Assembly: GCA_021818605.1 (NCBI GenBank)
Contig: JAKAUH010000708.1
Location: 1 to 13,410, forward strand
Direction: 5' to 3'
DNA: 13,410 nt
DNA from: Planctomycetota bacterium
GTDB lineage: Bacteria > Planctomycetota > Planctomycetia > Isosphaerales > Isosphaeraceae
Shown here one piece after another: positions 5,098 to 13,327 of the stretch. Within the stretch, counting starts at the first letter, position 1; each line of letters opens with the position of its first letter. The translations under genes and the position numbers were made by a program. The notes under the pieces are model-generated. The model worked only from the letters and a program-made list of their open reading frames with translations. It was not told where the DNA came from and ran no database searches.

Positions 5098-8030
5098 CGC
5101 GGCCGCTCCAGCAGACGCTCGAACACTCGCAGCACGGCCGACTGAGCCGGGGTGAGGCGGCATTTCCGTGCGGCGCGGCAGGCGGTCAGGGCCTCGTCGG
5201 GCTCGCCGAGCTGGACGTGCAAGAGCAGCAGGCCGAACCAGGCCTCGGCGAGGTCGGGCTCCTTCTCGACGGCCGCGTGGTAGTCGTCGCGGGCGGTGAC
5301 GAAGTCGCATGCGGCGTGTGCCGCGGCGGCCGACCGGGCGAGCTGCCGGGCCGTCGAGGGAACGTCCGCCGCGGACTCCACGGCGGACCGCGCTTCGGCC
5401 GGACGGCCCGCGTGCAACAGCTCGGTCACGACGCCGTCCCAGCCTTCGGCGGCAGCAGGCCAGCCGACGTCGGCCCGCGGGCCTGCGATCGGATCGGGCG
5501 GAGGGCCGGTCTCAGGCTTGTGGCCGACGGCCGCGGCCCAGGCGCGGCGCATCATCGCGGCGATCTCCTCGCGAGGCCCGGGCATTCGGCGGGCGCTGAA
5601 GGATCGATAAAGGGCGAAGAGGGCCCGGATCTCGCCCGAGTCGACCTGAAGCGCGCGGCGGTAAACGGCGGTCGCCTGGGCGATCAGCAGCGACCGGGCG
5701 GGGTCCCATGGCTCGTCCGGCCCGGGCGGCGACGCATCGGGAGACTGGCCAGGCGAGAGTTCAAGCGCCAGCGCCTCGAGGGCCTCGCCAAGGAGCGCGA
5801 GCGTCGCGGCGTCGGAGGGCTGGGGATCCGTCGCCGCGCCCCTCAGCCGGTGGCACGCCGCCAGCAGCAGCCCAACGCGTTGCTCGTTCGTGCGACCCGG
5901 CCGGCCTCGCAGGGCCGTCGCGAGGCCCAGCATCGCCCGGCCCTCGGCCGCACCCAGGGGCGGCGGCAGCCGCTGGCGCCAGAGCGGGTCGCGGAAGTAC
6001 CGCGCGGTGAAGTCGACCGACGAATCCGCCCTGAGTTCATGCCGGTTCGTCGAGACGAAGACCGACGCGACCGGGTCGAACCAGACGCAGTCCCAGCCGG
6101 CATCGGCCATCAGCGTGGCCTCGGCGCCGGAGTGGCCGTCGTGATCGAGCAGGATCAGCGGGTCGCCGATCCGGCGCAGGGCCTCGCGCCAGCCTCGGGC
6201 GTTCTGCTCGAGTGCCCGCTCGAACCAGACGTAACTCGCGAAGGTGTCGCGGTCGGGCACCTCGAGCCGGCCGTCGAGGAAGACCTTGCGCGCCGGGCCG
6301 TTGTGGAATTCATAAACCCCCGCCTGGCGGAGGCTGTACACCAGCGCCCGGTCGGGAAGACCCGGCCGCGCGGCGAATCGCGCGGCGTCGTGGGCATAAG
6401 CCAGCGGCGAGGCGGCGAGGCCGAACGACCGCCGCTCGCCCGTCGCGCGAAAGACCCAGCCCGAGACGGTCGCAATCGCGAGCAGCCCCGCCGCGACGGC
6501 CACGAGTCCAGTCAGCGCGAGGTGTCGCCGGTCAGAGCTTCGGTCCAGCCGCGCCCTGGATAGCTCGGCCGCCCACTCGCCCAGGTTGGCCGCCAGCACG
6601 TAAGCCGCGGCGAGGGCGAACAGGTTCGCGTTGCGGATCGCCTGGATCGCCAGGTAGGCGAAGGCCAGCGCCAGCCCGATCCGGAACGGCCGCGCACCCC
6701 GCCCGACCGCCAGCGCCGACGCCAGGACGCCCAGCATCGCGGACGCAATGGCCAGGGCCGTCGATCCGGATCCCGGCACGCCGAGCCATACCGACGGCCC
6801 CGGCCCATCCTCGGCACCGAACAGATACGCCCGCAGCCAGACCATCCACACCGCGACCGCCAGCATTCCGCAGCCCGCGATCACCGCGGCCCGCCAGGAT
6901 CGGCGGAGCCGCCACGCGGTGTCCAGCGCCAGCACGGCCAGGGCGACCGGGGCCATCCGCCCGACGACGACCAGCCAGCCGGGCGCTCCCTGCGCCGGCA
7001 GTCCCAGCACTCCGAAAAGCACCAGCGCGGGGGCCAGAGTCACCGCGGACCACACCGGAAGGGACCAGAGAACACCCTGGCTCGAAGGGCCAGTCGCCAC
7101 CCTGTCCGCGGCCGACGCCCGCCAGGCCGAGGGGACGATCCAGCTCAGAGGTAAGACCCAGAGCAGGAAGCACTCGACGCGGTTGTACAGGTTTCCCGCC
7201 GCGATCCGCGGAGTCTGGCGCGCGACGAACTCGCGCAGGTCCATGAACTCGATGATGTAGCTCTTGTACACGCCGCCCCAGGCCGTGATCTTCGGGAACA
7301 ACTCCAGCGGCAGAACGGCCCCACGCCATCCATACGGATTGGCCAGGCACGCGGCCGCAACTGCCGCCGCGACCCCGGCGACGTGCTTCCACTCGCCCGC
7401 CGCTCGCGGCCGCTGACCGCTCGCGACGAACCGGCCGCCGATATGGAGTCCCAGCAGGACCGGTCCCAAAACGAACAGTCCGTGCGCATTGACCCAGACC
7501 ACCTGGACGAGCGGCAGCAGCCAGAGCCAACCCGGGCGCCCGGTCTCGTCCGCCCGCGTCAGGCTCGCGAGATACGCGGCCATCGCCAGGAGTGAGACCA
7601 GCTCGGGCCGAGGCGCGGCCCGCGCGCTCAACAGCACCAGACCGGGAAGCCAGCAGGCCCCCACAACCCAGACCGGCCAGGCGCGCGCTCGCGCGGCCAG
7701 ACCCGTCACCGCCACCAAGGCGCACAGCCCGGCGGCCAGCACGATCATGCCCGTCGCCCCGCCCGCGGCGTACGCACCGGCCAGCACGAGCTGAAAAAGC
7801 CAGTGCAGGTCAACCCAGACCCGCCCAGGCGACGCGAATGTAAACGGATCCTCCCGTGGGACCCGGCCGTTCTCGACGATCCAGCGGCCCGCGCGCACGT
7901 GCCACCAGACGTCCGAGTCGACCAGTTCCTGGCACCCCAGCGCGAAAGCCGACGCCGCGATCAACGCAATCGCGGTCCCTTCGACCAGCCGCCTGGACCA
8001 TCCGGAAGTTGCTGGTGTCGCCGACTGCAT
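5094..8030 (-). CDS. Polytopic membrane protein with GT-C-like N-terminus and C-terminal TPRs
   Basis: The product is 978 aa. Residues about 17 to 530 contain roughly eleven hydrophobic segments. The first exported loop has DSDVWWHVRAGRW (38-50) and DPFTFASPGRVWVDLHWLFQ (61-80), followed by RPELVS (141-146) and VNAHGLFVLG. Acidic residues in the first loop plus this topology resemble GT-C-type lipid-linked glycosyltransferases, though I cannot name a family and catalysis is unproven. Then comes an extramembrane domain of about 200 residues with EFHNGPARKVFLDGRLEVP. The end (about 770-978) is TPR-like helical repeats, for example EPDLAEAWFGLLLLHVQLGEPDEALTACRAAR. I use the ATG at 8030 because the first membrane helix follows it, although the ribosome site is poor (GAGG about 16 nt upstream). 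Its stop overlaps the next ATG as ATGA, so it probably heads the downstream unit. Confidence 0.85.
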   Translation of the reverse strand: MQSATPATSGWSRRLVEGTAIALIAASAFALGCQELVDSDVWWHVRAGRWIVENGRVPREDPFTFASPGRVWVDLHWLFQLVLAGAYAAGGATGMIVLAAGLCALVAVTGLAARARAWPVWVVGACWLPGLVLLSARAAPRPELVSLLAMAAYLASLTRADETGRPGWLWLLPLVQVVWVNAHGLFVLGPVLLGLHIGGRFVASGQRPRAAGEWKHVAGVAAAVAAACLANPYGWRGAVLPLELFPKITAWGGVYKSYIIEFMDLREFVARQTPRIAAGNLYNRVECFLLWVLPLSWIVPSAWRASAADRVATGPSSQGVLWSLPVWSAVTLAPALVLFGVLGLPAQGAPGWLVVVGRMAPVALAVLALDTAWRLRRSWRAAVIAGCGMLAVAVWMVWLRAYLFGAEDGPGPSVWLGVPGSGSTALAIASAMLGVLASALAVGRGARPFRIGLALAFAYLAIQAIRNANLFALAAAYVLAANLGEWAAELSRARLDRSSDRRHLALTGLVAVAAGLLAIATVSGWVFRATGERRSFGLAASPLAYAHDAARFAARPGLPDRALVYSLRQAGVYEFHNGPARKVFLDGRLEVPDRDTFASYVWFERALEQNARGWREALRRIGDPLILLDHDGHSGAEATLMADAGWDCVWFDPVASVFVSTNRHELRADSSVDFTARYFRDPLWRQRLPPPLGAAEGRAMLGLATALRGRPGRTNEQRVGLLLAACHRLRGAATDPQPSDAATLALLGEALEALALELSPGQSPDASPPGPDEPWDPARSLLIAQATAVYRRALQVDSGEIRALFALYRSFSARRMPGPREEIAAMMRRAWAAAVGHKPETGPPPDPIAGPRADVGWPAAAEGWDGVVTELLHAGRPAEARSAVESAADVPSTARQLARSAAAAHAACDFVTARDDYHAAVEKEPDLAEAWFGLLLLHVQLGEPDEALTACRAARKCRLTPAQSAVLRVFERLLERPR

Positions 8031-8121
8031 GGGAAGCTCGTTTAATCCTCAGCCGGGCAACCGATTTGCAGGAACACAACAAGAATCTTCAGACAACCGA
8101 ATTCGGCCGTCGAACGCCTTG

Positions 8122-8150
8122 TGGAAATCGGTCGTAAGAGATAGTATAAT
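8122..8150 (+). promoter_or_regulatory. Candidate promoter of the first small anchored protein gene
   Basis: A perfect TATAAT (8145-8150) is preceded after 17 nt by TGGAAA (8122-8127, 4 of 6 matches to TTGACA). The gene's ATG is 70 nt downstream. The complement of the same site reads TTATACTAT, so a leftward promoter for the 978-aa gene could overlap here, but I found no good -35 element for it. Confidence 0.5.
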
Positions 8151-8220
8151 CAGTGATGGCTCGGTAAAACCTGACCGGACCTCTCCCTCCCCTCCCCAAG
8201 GTTGGTTGCGAGCTCCCTCC

Positions 8221-8727
8221 ATGCACAGATCCCGATTCTGGTTCGGCGTGGGCCTCGTGCTGGTCCCCGTCCTGTTCGGCGCACTTCTCTTTGGCCCCAG
8301 CCTCCGGCTCACGCCCCGCGGCCCGGTCGAAGGCTTTGTGAGCTTCCACGGACGTCCGCTCGCCGGCGGCTCCATCCTGTTCGTGCCCGAAGACCCCCGG
8401 CATCACGAATGGGCTCACGCGTGGATTGACGGGGCCGGCCATTACCGGATTGAATCCGGGTGGGATCGGGATGGCTCGGGTGATGGCGATCGGTTCCGGA
8501 TCTGTGTGATCCCGAACTCGCACAAGGTGGGAACCAAGGCGCCCCAGGGTCCGCATGGCGATTCGGCCCGACGAAACTTCGGCACGGCCTGGTGGGGCAT
8601 CGGCGAGGTGGCGTTCCCGGCCCCACCCGCGGGTTCGGGCTTTCCCCGCCGACTGAGCAACCCGGCCACGACTGAGCTCGAGGTTCGGATTGGCTCTTCG
8701 CCGTCCCGAATTGATGTGACCCTTTGA
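8221..8727 (+). CDS. Small secreted/anchored protein, paralog 1 (carboxypeptidase-regulatory-like core)
   Basis: The product is 168 aa. After MHRSRFWF comes one hydrophobic helix (about 8-27), serving as signal or anchor, then GPVEGFVSFHGRPLAGGSILFVPED. This GxV-x4-GxPLAG pattern is typical of carboxypeptidase-regulatory/transthyretin-like beta domains, which planctomycetes often carry on exported proteins. Later it has FRICVIP (92-98) and ends LEVRIGSSPSRIDVTL. Its function is unknown; such domains usually bind or display rather than catalyse. The ATG at 8221 is used because it places the helix at the N-terminus. The frame stays open upstream to 8029 but gives no signal-like sequence. No Shine-Dalgarno is visible (CTCCCTCC precedes the ATG). 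It is paired with the similar gene at 8913. Confidence 0.75.
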   Translation: MHRSRFWFGVGLVLVPVLFGALLFGPSLRLTPRGPVEGFVSFHGRPLAGGSILFVPEDPRHHEWAHAWIDGAGHYRIESGWDRDGSGDGDRFRICVIPNSHKVGTKAPQGPHGDSARRNFGTAWWGIGEVAFPAPPAGSGFPRRLSNPATTELEVRIGSSPSRIDVTL

Positions 8728-8753
8728 CAGCGGAGAGACGACGACAGTATAAG
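8724..8753 (+). promoter_or_regulatory. Near-consensus promoter of the second paralog, starting in the first gene's stop codon
   Basis: A perfect TTGACA (8724-8729) overlaps the TGA (8725-8727) of the first paralog. After 18 nt comes TATAAG (8748-8753, 5 of 6 matches). It has the best -35 element in the window. The ATG of the second paralog is 160 nt downstream, so the transcript would have a long leader. Both paralogs share AGTATAA at the -10 element. Confidence 0.6.
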
Positions 8754-8912
8754 TAGGAACGTGAAAGATGCAGTCGATCAGCGGGTGGCGCCGCCGGCTG
8801 GGATGAGTTCCCGGGGCCGGTACGCCCGTTGCCAGTTCGAACGAGCATTTTCAGATCGGGCGGGGTCGTTCTGAACCCGCCATCTCTCTCGATTGATTCC
8901 GGGCATTATCCC

Positions 8913-9455
8913 ATGAAAACCGCGCGATTCTGGACGGGCACCGGGCTGCTCACGGTGGCCTGCGTGATGGGGATCGTGAACCTGGCCCCCGGCTATCGCC
9001 TGATGGGCGATGGACCGGTCGAGGGTCGTGTCTGGCACAGGGGACGGCCGCTCGCCGGCGGCCTTATCCTCTTTTTCCCGGAGGACACGGAACGGTTCAC
9101 CGCGGGCCAGGCCGTGATCGATGAGCAAGGCCGATTCGCGGTCGATCCGGACTGGCAACGAGGCGGCCCGGGATCGACCTACTACCGGATCTGCGTGATC
9201 CCCAGCCTGCGCGCGGTCCAGGCGGAGGAGACCGCATCGGCCGCGATGAACTCCATGCCGAGCCCAACGGCCGGGCAGGGGACGGAAGTCCGCGTGCTGC
9301 CAGCGGCCTTGCAGGGCACCAACCTGCCATTCCCACAGCATCAGCCCGGGCGACCCAGCTTCATCGAGCGGTTCGCCGACCCGTCGAACTCACGCCTCGT
9401 CGTCCGCCTGGGGTCAGGACCGGCGCGGATCGAGCTGAAACTGCCGGAAGACTGA
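8913..9455 (+). CDS. Small secreted/anchored protein, paralog 2
   Basis: The product is 180 aa and collinear with the preceding gene: MKTARFWTGTG mirrors MHRSRFWFGVG, GPVEG falls at residues 34-38 and GRPLAGG at 44-50 in both, RICVIP at 92-97 is shifted by one, and both end with a VRxGS-x-P-x-RI-x-L pattern. One N-terminal hydrophobic helix (about 7-26) predicts export or anchoring. It differs by an insertion of roughly 20 residues after RICVIP (the MNSMPSPTAGQGTE region). The ATG at 8913 is chosen because the helix follows directly; no Shine-Dalgarno is visible. It has its own promoter at 8724-8753. It probably arose by tandem duplication and has diverged. Its function is unknown. Confidence 0.75.
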   Translation: MKTARFWTGTGLLTVACVMGIVNLAPGYRLMGDGPVEGRVWHRGRPLAGGLILFFPEDTERFTAGQAVIDEQGRFAVDPDWQRGGPGSTYYRICVIPSLRAVQAEETASAAMNSMPSPTAGQGTEVRVLPAALQGTNLPFPQHQPGRPSFIERFADPSNSRLVVRLGSGPARIELKLPED

Positions 9456-9472
9456 CCATCATCCCGACCGGC

Positions 9473-9486
9473 CGGATTCCAATCCG
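9473..9486. repeat. Short inverted repeat between convergent genes
   Basis: CGGATT and AATCCG flank CC in the 88-bp gap between the convergent genes ending at 9455 and 9544. The 2-nt centre is tight for an RNA loop and no T-run follows, so it is weak as a terminator. Confidence 0.25.
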
Positions 9487-9543
9487 AAGGCGAAACGGAC
9501 GGACTAGCAGCCGGGGCCTGTAGTGGAGGATCGCTCGCTTGCA

Positions 9544-10875
9544 TCATCCTGGATGACGCGCGGCATCCAGCTCAGAGGCGACGGCCTGGTCGAGGGTCAG
9601 CCCGGCCGTTGCGAGTGGTCGGCGCGCCTCGGCGCTAGCTCGGACGACATGAGCCAGCTCGTCGCGGAGATCCGTTCGGTCAGGGTCCGCGGCGACGGCC
9701 AGGGTGAGGAACGCCTCGGCCTCGAACGGTCGGCCGAGCCGCCAGGCCAGACGGCCGAGCTCGGCCGCATCGCGGATCGGCTGATTACGGTGGTGCAGCT
9801 CGCGGTAGCGGGCCTCCAGCCGGCACGTCTCGTCGACGCGACGGCGAACCTCTGCCAGGCGACTCGACGAGGGCTCGGCCCCGACGAGACCGGCGAGGCG
9901 ATCGACCGCGCTGGCGTCGGAGGGATCGAGTTCGACCAGGCGCTCGATCCCCCGTCGCTTGACTTCCGGATGGTTCTGCCGGCCATGCGCGGCCAGCCAG
10001 GCGGCGAGGCGGCGGACGCAGATCGGCGAGGCATTCGCGGCGGGCAGATGGCCCATGGCCGCGCGCGCCGACTCGATGCGGCCAGCGGCGACGGCCCAGT
10101 CGAGTCGTGCCCGCCAGACCGCGCCGTCGTCGGGGCGTTTCCGCAGGCAGGCATCGAGCCAACGCGCCGCCTCGTCCAGGGCGCCCGAGCGGATCGCCAG
10201 GTTGGCTCGCCCCAGCCAGACCCGATCATCGTCGGCCGCCTGCCGCGCGGCCTGATCGAGGTAGGCGCGCGTGGCGTCGTCGGATCCTGAGTCCAGGCTG
10301 AGCGTGACGTGCAGCCGGACCAGTTGGATCGCACGCTCCGACGCTCCCTCGCCGGCCGCGGCGAGCCGGCGCCAGTCGGCCGCGAGCAGTCGGCGGCCAT
10401 CCGCGACGCGGCCCTCGAGCGAGTAGACCATCCCCAGGAACACCTGAAGCGCCCCGGCGTCGATCCGGGGATCCGCCAGGGCTCGCTCGACCAATCGCTC
10501 CGCCTCGCTCAGCCGGCCGCGGTGAATCTTGAGATCCATCAGGCCCTGGATCGCCCGTGCGGCGAAGGGCGAGCCGGCGGGGACGCGCGACCAGGCCTCC
10601 TCGGCCAGTCCCTCGCGCCCTCGGGCCTTCTCGCAGACACCCAGCAGATAATCCGCCTCATCGCGACCGGGCGAACCGGGGCGCAGCGTCGTCAGAATCC
10701 GTGCGGCGTGGCCGTGCCGGCCGGCGCGCATCTCGGCACGGGCCGCCGCCACGACCCGTCGATGGCGCCGGACCTCCGCCAATCGCCAGGCGAACCAGCC
10801 GATCAATAGCAACACCATCGCGGCCGCCAGCCATCGCGCCTGCCCTCGCCGCGACGTCCTCCTCGATTCCCGCAT
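9544..10875 (-). CDS. Membrane-anchored TPR protein
   Basis: The product is 443 aa. A basic N-terminus (MRESRRTSRRGQ) precedes one membrane helix at about residues 14-30, so the repeat domain should lie outside the cytoplasmic membrane. Residues 33 to about 420 are TPR-type helix pairs, for example EMRAGRHGHAARILTTL, LGVCEKARGREGLAEEAW, NLAIRSGALDEAARWLDACL and AELGRLAWRLGRPFEAEAF. This matches a TPR type common in Isosphaeraceae, with an ELHHRNQP segment before the last repeats. Such proteins usually act as scaffolds; no catalytic motif is seen. I prefer the ATG at 10875 to the one at 10917 because AGGGG sits 7 nt upstream and the extra 14 residues are Gly-rich. It has a candidate promoter at 10959-10988. 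Confidence 0.8.
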   Translation of the reverse strand: MRESRRTSRRGQARWLAAAMVLLLIGWFAWRLAEVRRHRRVVAAARAEMRAGRHGHAARILTTLRPGSPGRDEADYLLGVCEKARGREGLAEEAWSRVPAGSPFAARAIQGLMDLKIHRGRLSEAERLVERALADPRIDAGALQVFLGMVYSLEGRVADGRRLLAADWRRLAAAGEGASERAIQLVRLHVTLSLDSGSDDATRAYLDQAARQAADDDRVWLGRANLAIRSGALDEAARWLDACLRKRPDDGAVWRARLDWAVAAGRIESARAAMGHLPAANASPICVRRLAAWLAAHGRQNHPEVKRRGIERLVELDPSDASAVDRLAGLVGAEPSSSRLAEVRRRVDETCRLEARYRELHHRNQPIRDAAELGRLAWRLGRPFEAEAFLTLAVAADPDRTDLRDELAHVVRASAEARRPLATAGLTLDQAVASELDAARHPG

Positions 10876-10958
10876 CCCTCCACCCCTGCCTCTCGCGCCA
10901 TTGCCATCGCCACCCATCCGTCTGCCCGCCCGCGATGCCGGCGCCCCTGGTCTAGCCC

Positions 10959-10988
10959 ACTATAGTCGCGGCCCGCGACGCTCGCCAA
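10959..10988 (-). promoter_or_regulatory. Promoter of the TPR gene with operator-like inverted repeat in the spacer
   Basis: On the minus strand TTGGCG (10988-10983, 4 of 6 matches) and TATAGT (10964-10959, 5 of 6) are 18 nt apart. The spacer contains a perfect 15-bp inverted repeat, GTCGCGG-C-CCGCGAC (10965-10979), directly against the -10 element. A protein bound there would block or modulate transcription of the TPR gene, 84 nt downstream. Confidence 0.45.
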
Positions 10989-11144
10989 CCGCTAATCCGC
11001 CGATCCCGCCAGCACGTCGCGCGATCTCCGCCCCGGCTTGTCCGGACCTCGAGGCCAGGCTTATCATTGAGGATCTGCTCCGGAACGGTGCCGGACTCCA
11101 CAACGGCCTGTCAGACCCGAACACCGGAAGGACGAATCAGGGAC

Positions 11145-11272
11145 AAAACCACAAATACATATGGACAATAACGAGCCAACTAATTTGATCTGGCAGTTAT
11201 CTTTGTGCGTTCTCCGGGTCCCGTACCTCCGTGGTTTAATTTTCGGGTCTGGTCCTCTGTGTCCTCGGCACG
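11145..11272. repeat. Inverted pair of a dispersed ACCACRGAGG-type repeat
   Basis: AAACCAC at 11146-11152 and GTGGTTT at 11231-11237 bound two arms that both follow the pattern AAACCAC-...-GGAC-...-AACG when read inward. The right arm (11201-11238, with CTTTGTGCGTTCTCC and ACCTCCGTGGTTTA) closely matches a dispersed intergenic sequence I remember from planctomycetes and other soil bacteria, made of CTTTGTG, TTCTCCGTG and CCTCCGTGG blocks. A further block, TCCTCTGTGTCCTCGGC, follows at 11253-11269. The left arm is more degenerate. No open frame or transposase is present. Confidence 0.5.
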
Positions 11273-11314
11273 ACTCATCCACGATCGTCACGGAAAACTG
11301 AAAACCAAACCCTC

Positions 11315-13309
11315 ATGCTCGACTCTGCTTCCGCCCCTTCCGACGCGGCCGAACCCGCCGCCAGTCGCGCTTCATCGTTCCCGGGGCCGCGGGCGATCCT
11401 GGGGCTTTCGGCCTGGTGCGGCTTGCTCGCCGGGTGGCTCGAGGTCGGCGCGTTGATCCTGAAGAAGAGCACGTTCGACATCAACCACCTCTACGGGATG
11501 ACGCGGCACTTCGTCTGGCTGATCCCGCTGGTCGACCTGGGGCTTTTTGTCGTGCTCGGCGTCGTGCTGGCGAGCGCGGTGCGGGTCTGGCCGTGGCGAG
11601 GAGGCTGGCTGGCGGTGCGATCGCTGGGCGCATTGACGCTCCTGCCCGCCGTGATGGTTGCCTTCCCGCAGATTTACGCCGTCGCGTGGCTGATGGTGCT
11701 GCTGGGAATCGCGGCGCGTGTTGTGGTCCCCTTGCTGGAACGCCGGGTTTCGGGATTCCGGCGCTGGGTGCGCATCAGCCTGCCGGTCCTGGCCGTCCTG
11801 GTGCCGTGCGTCGCCGCGGCGATGCTGGGAGCCGAGCGAATGCGCGCCTGGCGTGACCGGAATCGCCCCGCACCTCCGGCCGGCACGCCAAATCTCCTTT
11901 TGCTCGTGATGGACACTGTCGCCGCCGACCACCTGGGCCTGTACGGCTACGCGCGGCCGACCAGCCCGACGCTCGACGAACTGGCGCGGCTGGGCATTCG
12001 ATTTGACGACGCGAGGGCCGCTTCGTCGTGGACGCTCCCCTCGCACGCGGCGATGTTCACCGGCCACTGGCCTCATGACCTGTCGGTCGGCTGGGTCAAT
12101 CCCCTCGATCGCAGCGATCGCACGCTCGCCGAGTACCTCGGCGCACGCGGCTACGACACGGCGGGATTCGTGGCGAACACACAGTACTGCGCCACCGACT
12201 CGGGCCTGGGACGGGGTTTCGACGCCTACCACGACTACATCTTCCCCGGACTCACAGCGCTCAAGCCGGCGGTGCTGGTCGACCGGACGGTCGCCGGTCT
12301 CCAGGAAGTCGAGCGCTTCCTCGAGCGCCGCCTGGATATCGACCTCCTCCGGCCGGCCGTGCAGCGCGTCTGGCTGGCGATCAACGGGAATCGCAAGGAC
12401 GCCGCGAGCGTGAATCGCGAGTTTCTCGGCTGGCTCAATCGCCGCGGTCCGTCCGATCGGCCGTTCTTCGCGTTCCTGAACTATTACGATGCCCACTGGC
12501 CCTATCAGCCGCCGGACCTGAGTATCCACCGGTTCGGCGTGCCGCCGCGCGATCCGGGCGAGTCCGACCTGATCCAGAACTGGTCGTCGCTGGATAAGAA
12601 GGGACTTACGGAATCGCAGATCGCCTTCGCCCGCGACGCCTACGACGATTGCGTCGCGAACCTCGACGAGCAGATCGGCCGCCTGGTGGACGAGCTCGGC
12701 CGGCGCGGGCTAAGGGAAAACACCTGGTTGATCCTCCTGGCCGACCATGGTGAGAGCTTCGGCGAGCACGCGGGCGTCTTCTGCCACGGGACGAGTCTGT
12801 ATCGCACCGAGTTGCACGTCCCGCTGCTGATTGTGCCGCCGTCCGGGATGAAGCTGCCGGGCCTGGCCGGCCGCCGCGTGACCGGGACCGCCAGCCTGCG
12901 CGACGTCGCCGCGACCGTGGTGAATCTCGCTGGGTTCGAGGATGGTCCGGCGTTCCCCGGCGCGACGCTCGCGCGGTTCTGGAACGGCAGGCCGGTGCCC
13001 GACACCGAGTTCAGTGAGGCGGACGGACGCGCGCTTTCAGAGGTCGTGCCCTATGACCCACTCGACCCGGCCGCCGATCGGCTGATCCGCGAGCCGCGTT
13101 GGCCGCTGGCGGCTCTCAGCAACGGCGAGTGGACCTACATCCGCCGCGAGGGCGAGATTCGCGAGGAATTGTTCCACGTGCGAGTCGACGCGACCGAGTC
13201 CCGCAACCTCGCCGAGATCCCCGCCGCGCAGGCCCCGCTCGAACGGATGCGGCAGCTCCTCGGTGGACTTACCGCCGGCCCGCTCACCCCGGGCCGATTC
13301 AATCCGTGA
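11315..13309 (+). CDS. Membrane-anchored sulfatase-fold enzyme with Thr nucleophile
   Basis: The product is 664 aa. Residues about 28-172 hold five membrane helices, then an extracytoplasmic alkaline-phosphatase-superfamily domain from NLLLLVMDT (193-201). Metal and active-site motifs are DTVAADHLGLYGY (Asp200), SSWTLPSHAAMFTG (237-250), NYYDAHWPY (389-397, Asp392, His394), LLADHGESFGEH (474-485, Asp477, His478) and CHG (His491). In true sulfatases the nucleophile is a Cys or Ser in C/S-x-P-x-R that is matured to formylglycine; here that position is Thr240 and the Arg is His244. Thr is the nucleophile in relatives such as phosphoethanolamine transferases and lipoteichoic acid synthase, which also have N-terminal membrane helices. 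So a phosphodiester hydrolase or transferase acting on lipid or cell-surface polymers is as likely as a sulfatase. The ATG at 11315 has only a weak ribosome site. Confidence 0.85.
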   Translation: MLDSASAPSDAAEPAASRASSFPGPRAILGLSAWCGLLAGWLEVGALILKKSTFDINHLYGMTRHFVWLIPLVDLGLFVVLGVVLASAVRVWPWRGGWLAVRSLGALTLLPAVMVAFPQIYAVAWLMVLLGIAARVVVPLLERRVSGFRRWVRISLPVLAVLVPCVAAAMLGAERMRAWRDRNRPAPPAGTPNLLLLVMDTVAADHLGLYGYARPTSPTLDELARLGIRFDDARAASSWTLPSHAAMFTGHWPHDLSVGWVNPLDRSDRTLAEYLGARGYDTAGFVANTQYCATDSGLGRGFDAYHDYIFPGLTALKPAVLVDRTVAGLQEVERFLERRLDIDLLRPAVQRVWLAINGNRKDAASVNREFLGWLNRRGPSDRPFFAFLNYYDAHWPYQPPDLSIHRFGVPPRDPGESDLIQNWSSLDKKGLTESQIAFARDAYDDCVANLDEQIGRLVDELGRRGLRENTWLILLADHGESFGEHAGVFCHGTSLYRTELHVPLLIVPPSGMKLPGLAGRRVTGTASLRDVAATVVNLAGFEDGPAFPGATLARFWNGRPVPDTEFSEADGRALSEVVPYDPLDPAADRLIREPRWPLAALSNGEWTYIRREGEIREELFHVRVDATESRNLAEIPAAQAPLERMRQLLGGLTAGPLTPGRFNP

Positions 13310-13327
13310 TCGGATACCCGTGCCAAC

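Larger units (their letters stand above)
10876..11314. other. Gene-free region between divergent TPR and sulfatase-like genes
   Basis: This 439-bp stretch holds the TPR gene promoter at its left end and a low-GC repeat pair from about 11145. I see no convincing ORF, RNA gene or clear rightward promoter for the sulfatase-like gene. The part from 11131 to 11240 is visibly richer in A and T than the rest of the window. Confidence 0.6.

Noticed and set aside
5217..7725. Long open frames on the plus strand (up to 448 codons) and in other minus frames within the 978-aa gene
   Set aside because: They are Arg/Pro/Ala-rich shadows of a GC-rich gene with no recognisable motif.
8309..9341. Minus-strand open frames opposite the two small anchored protein genes
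   Set aside because: Composition is Arg/Pro/Ser-rich, with no motif; the plus-strand genes show paired conserved motifs and promoters.
9523..10809. Plus-strand open frames opposite the TPR gene
   Set aside because: They are antisense shadows; the minus strand shows regular TPR helices and a good start.
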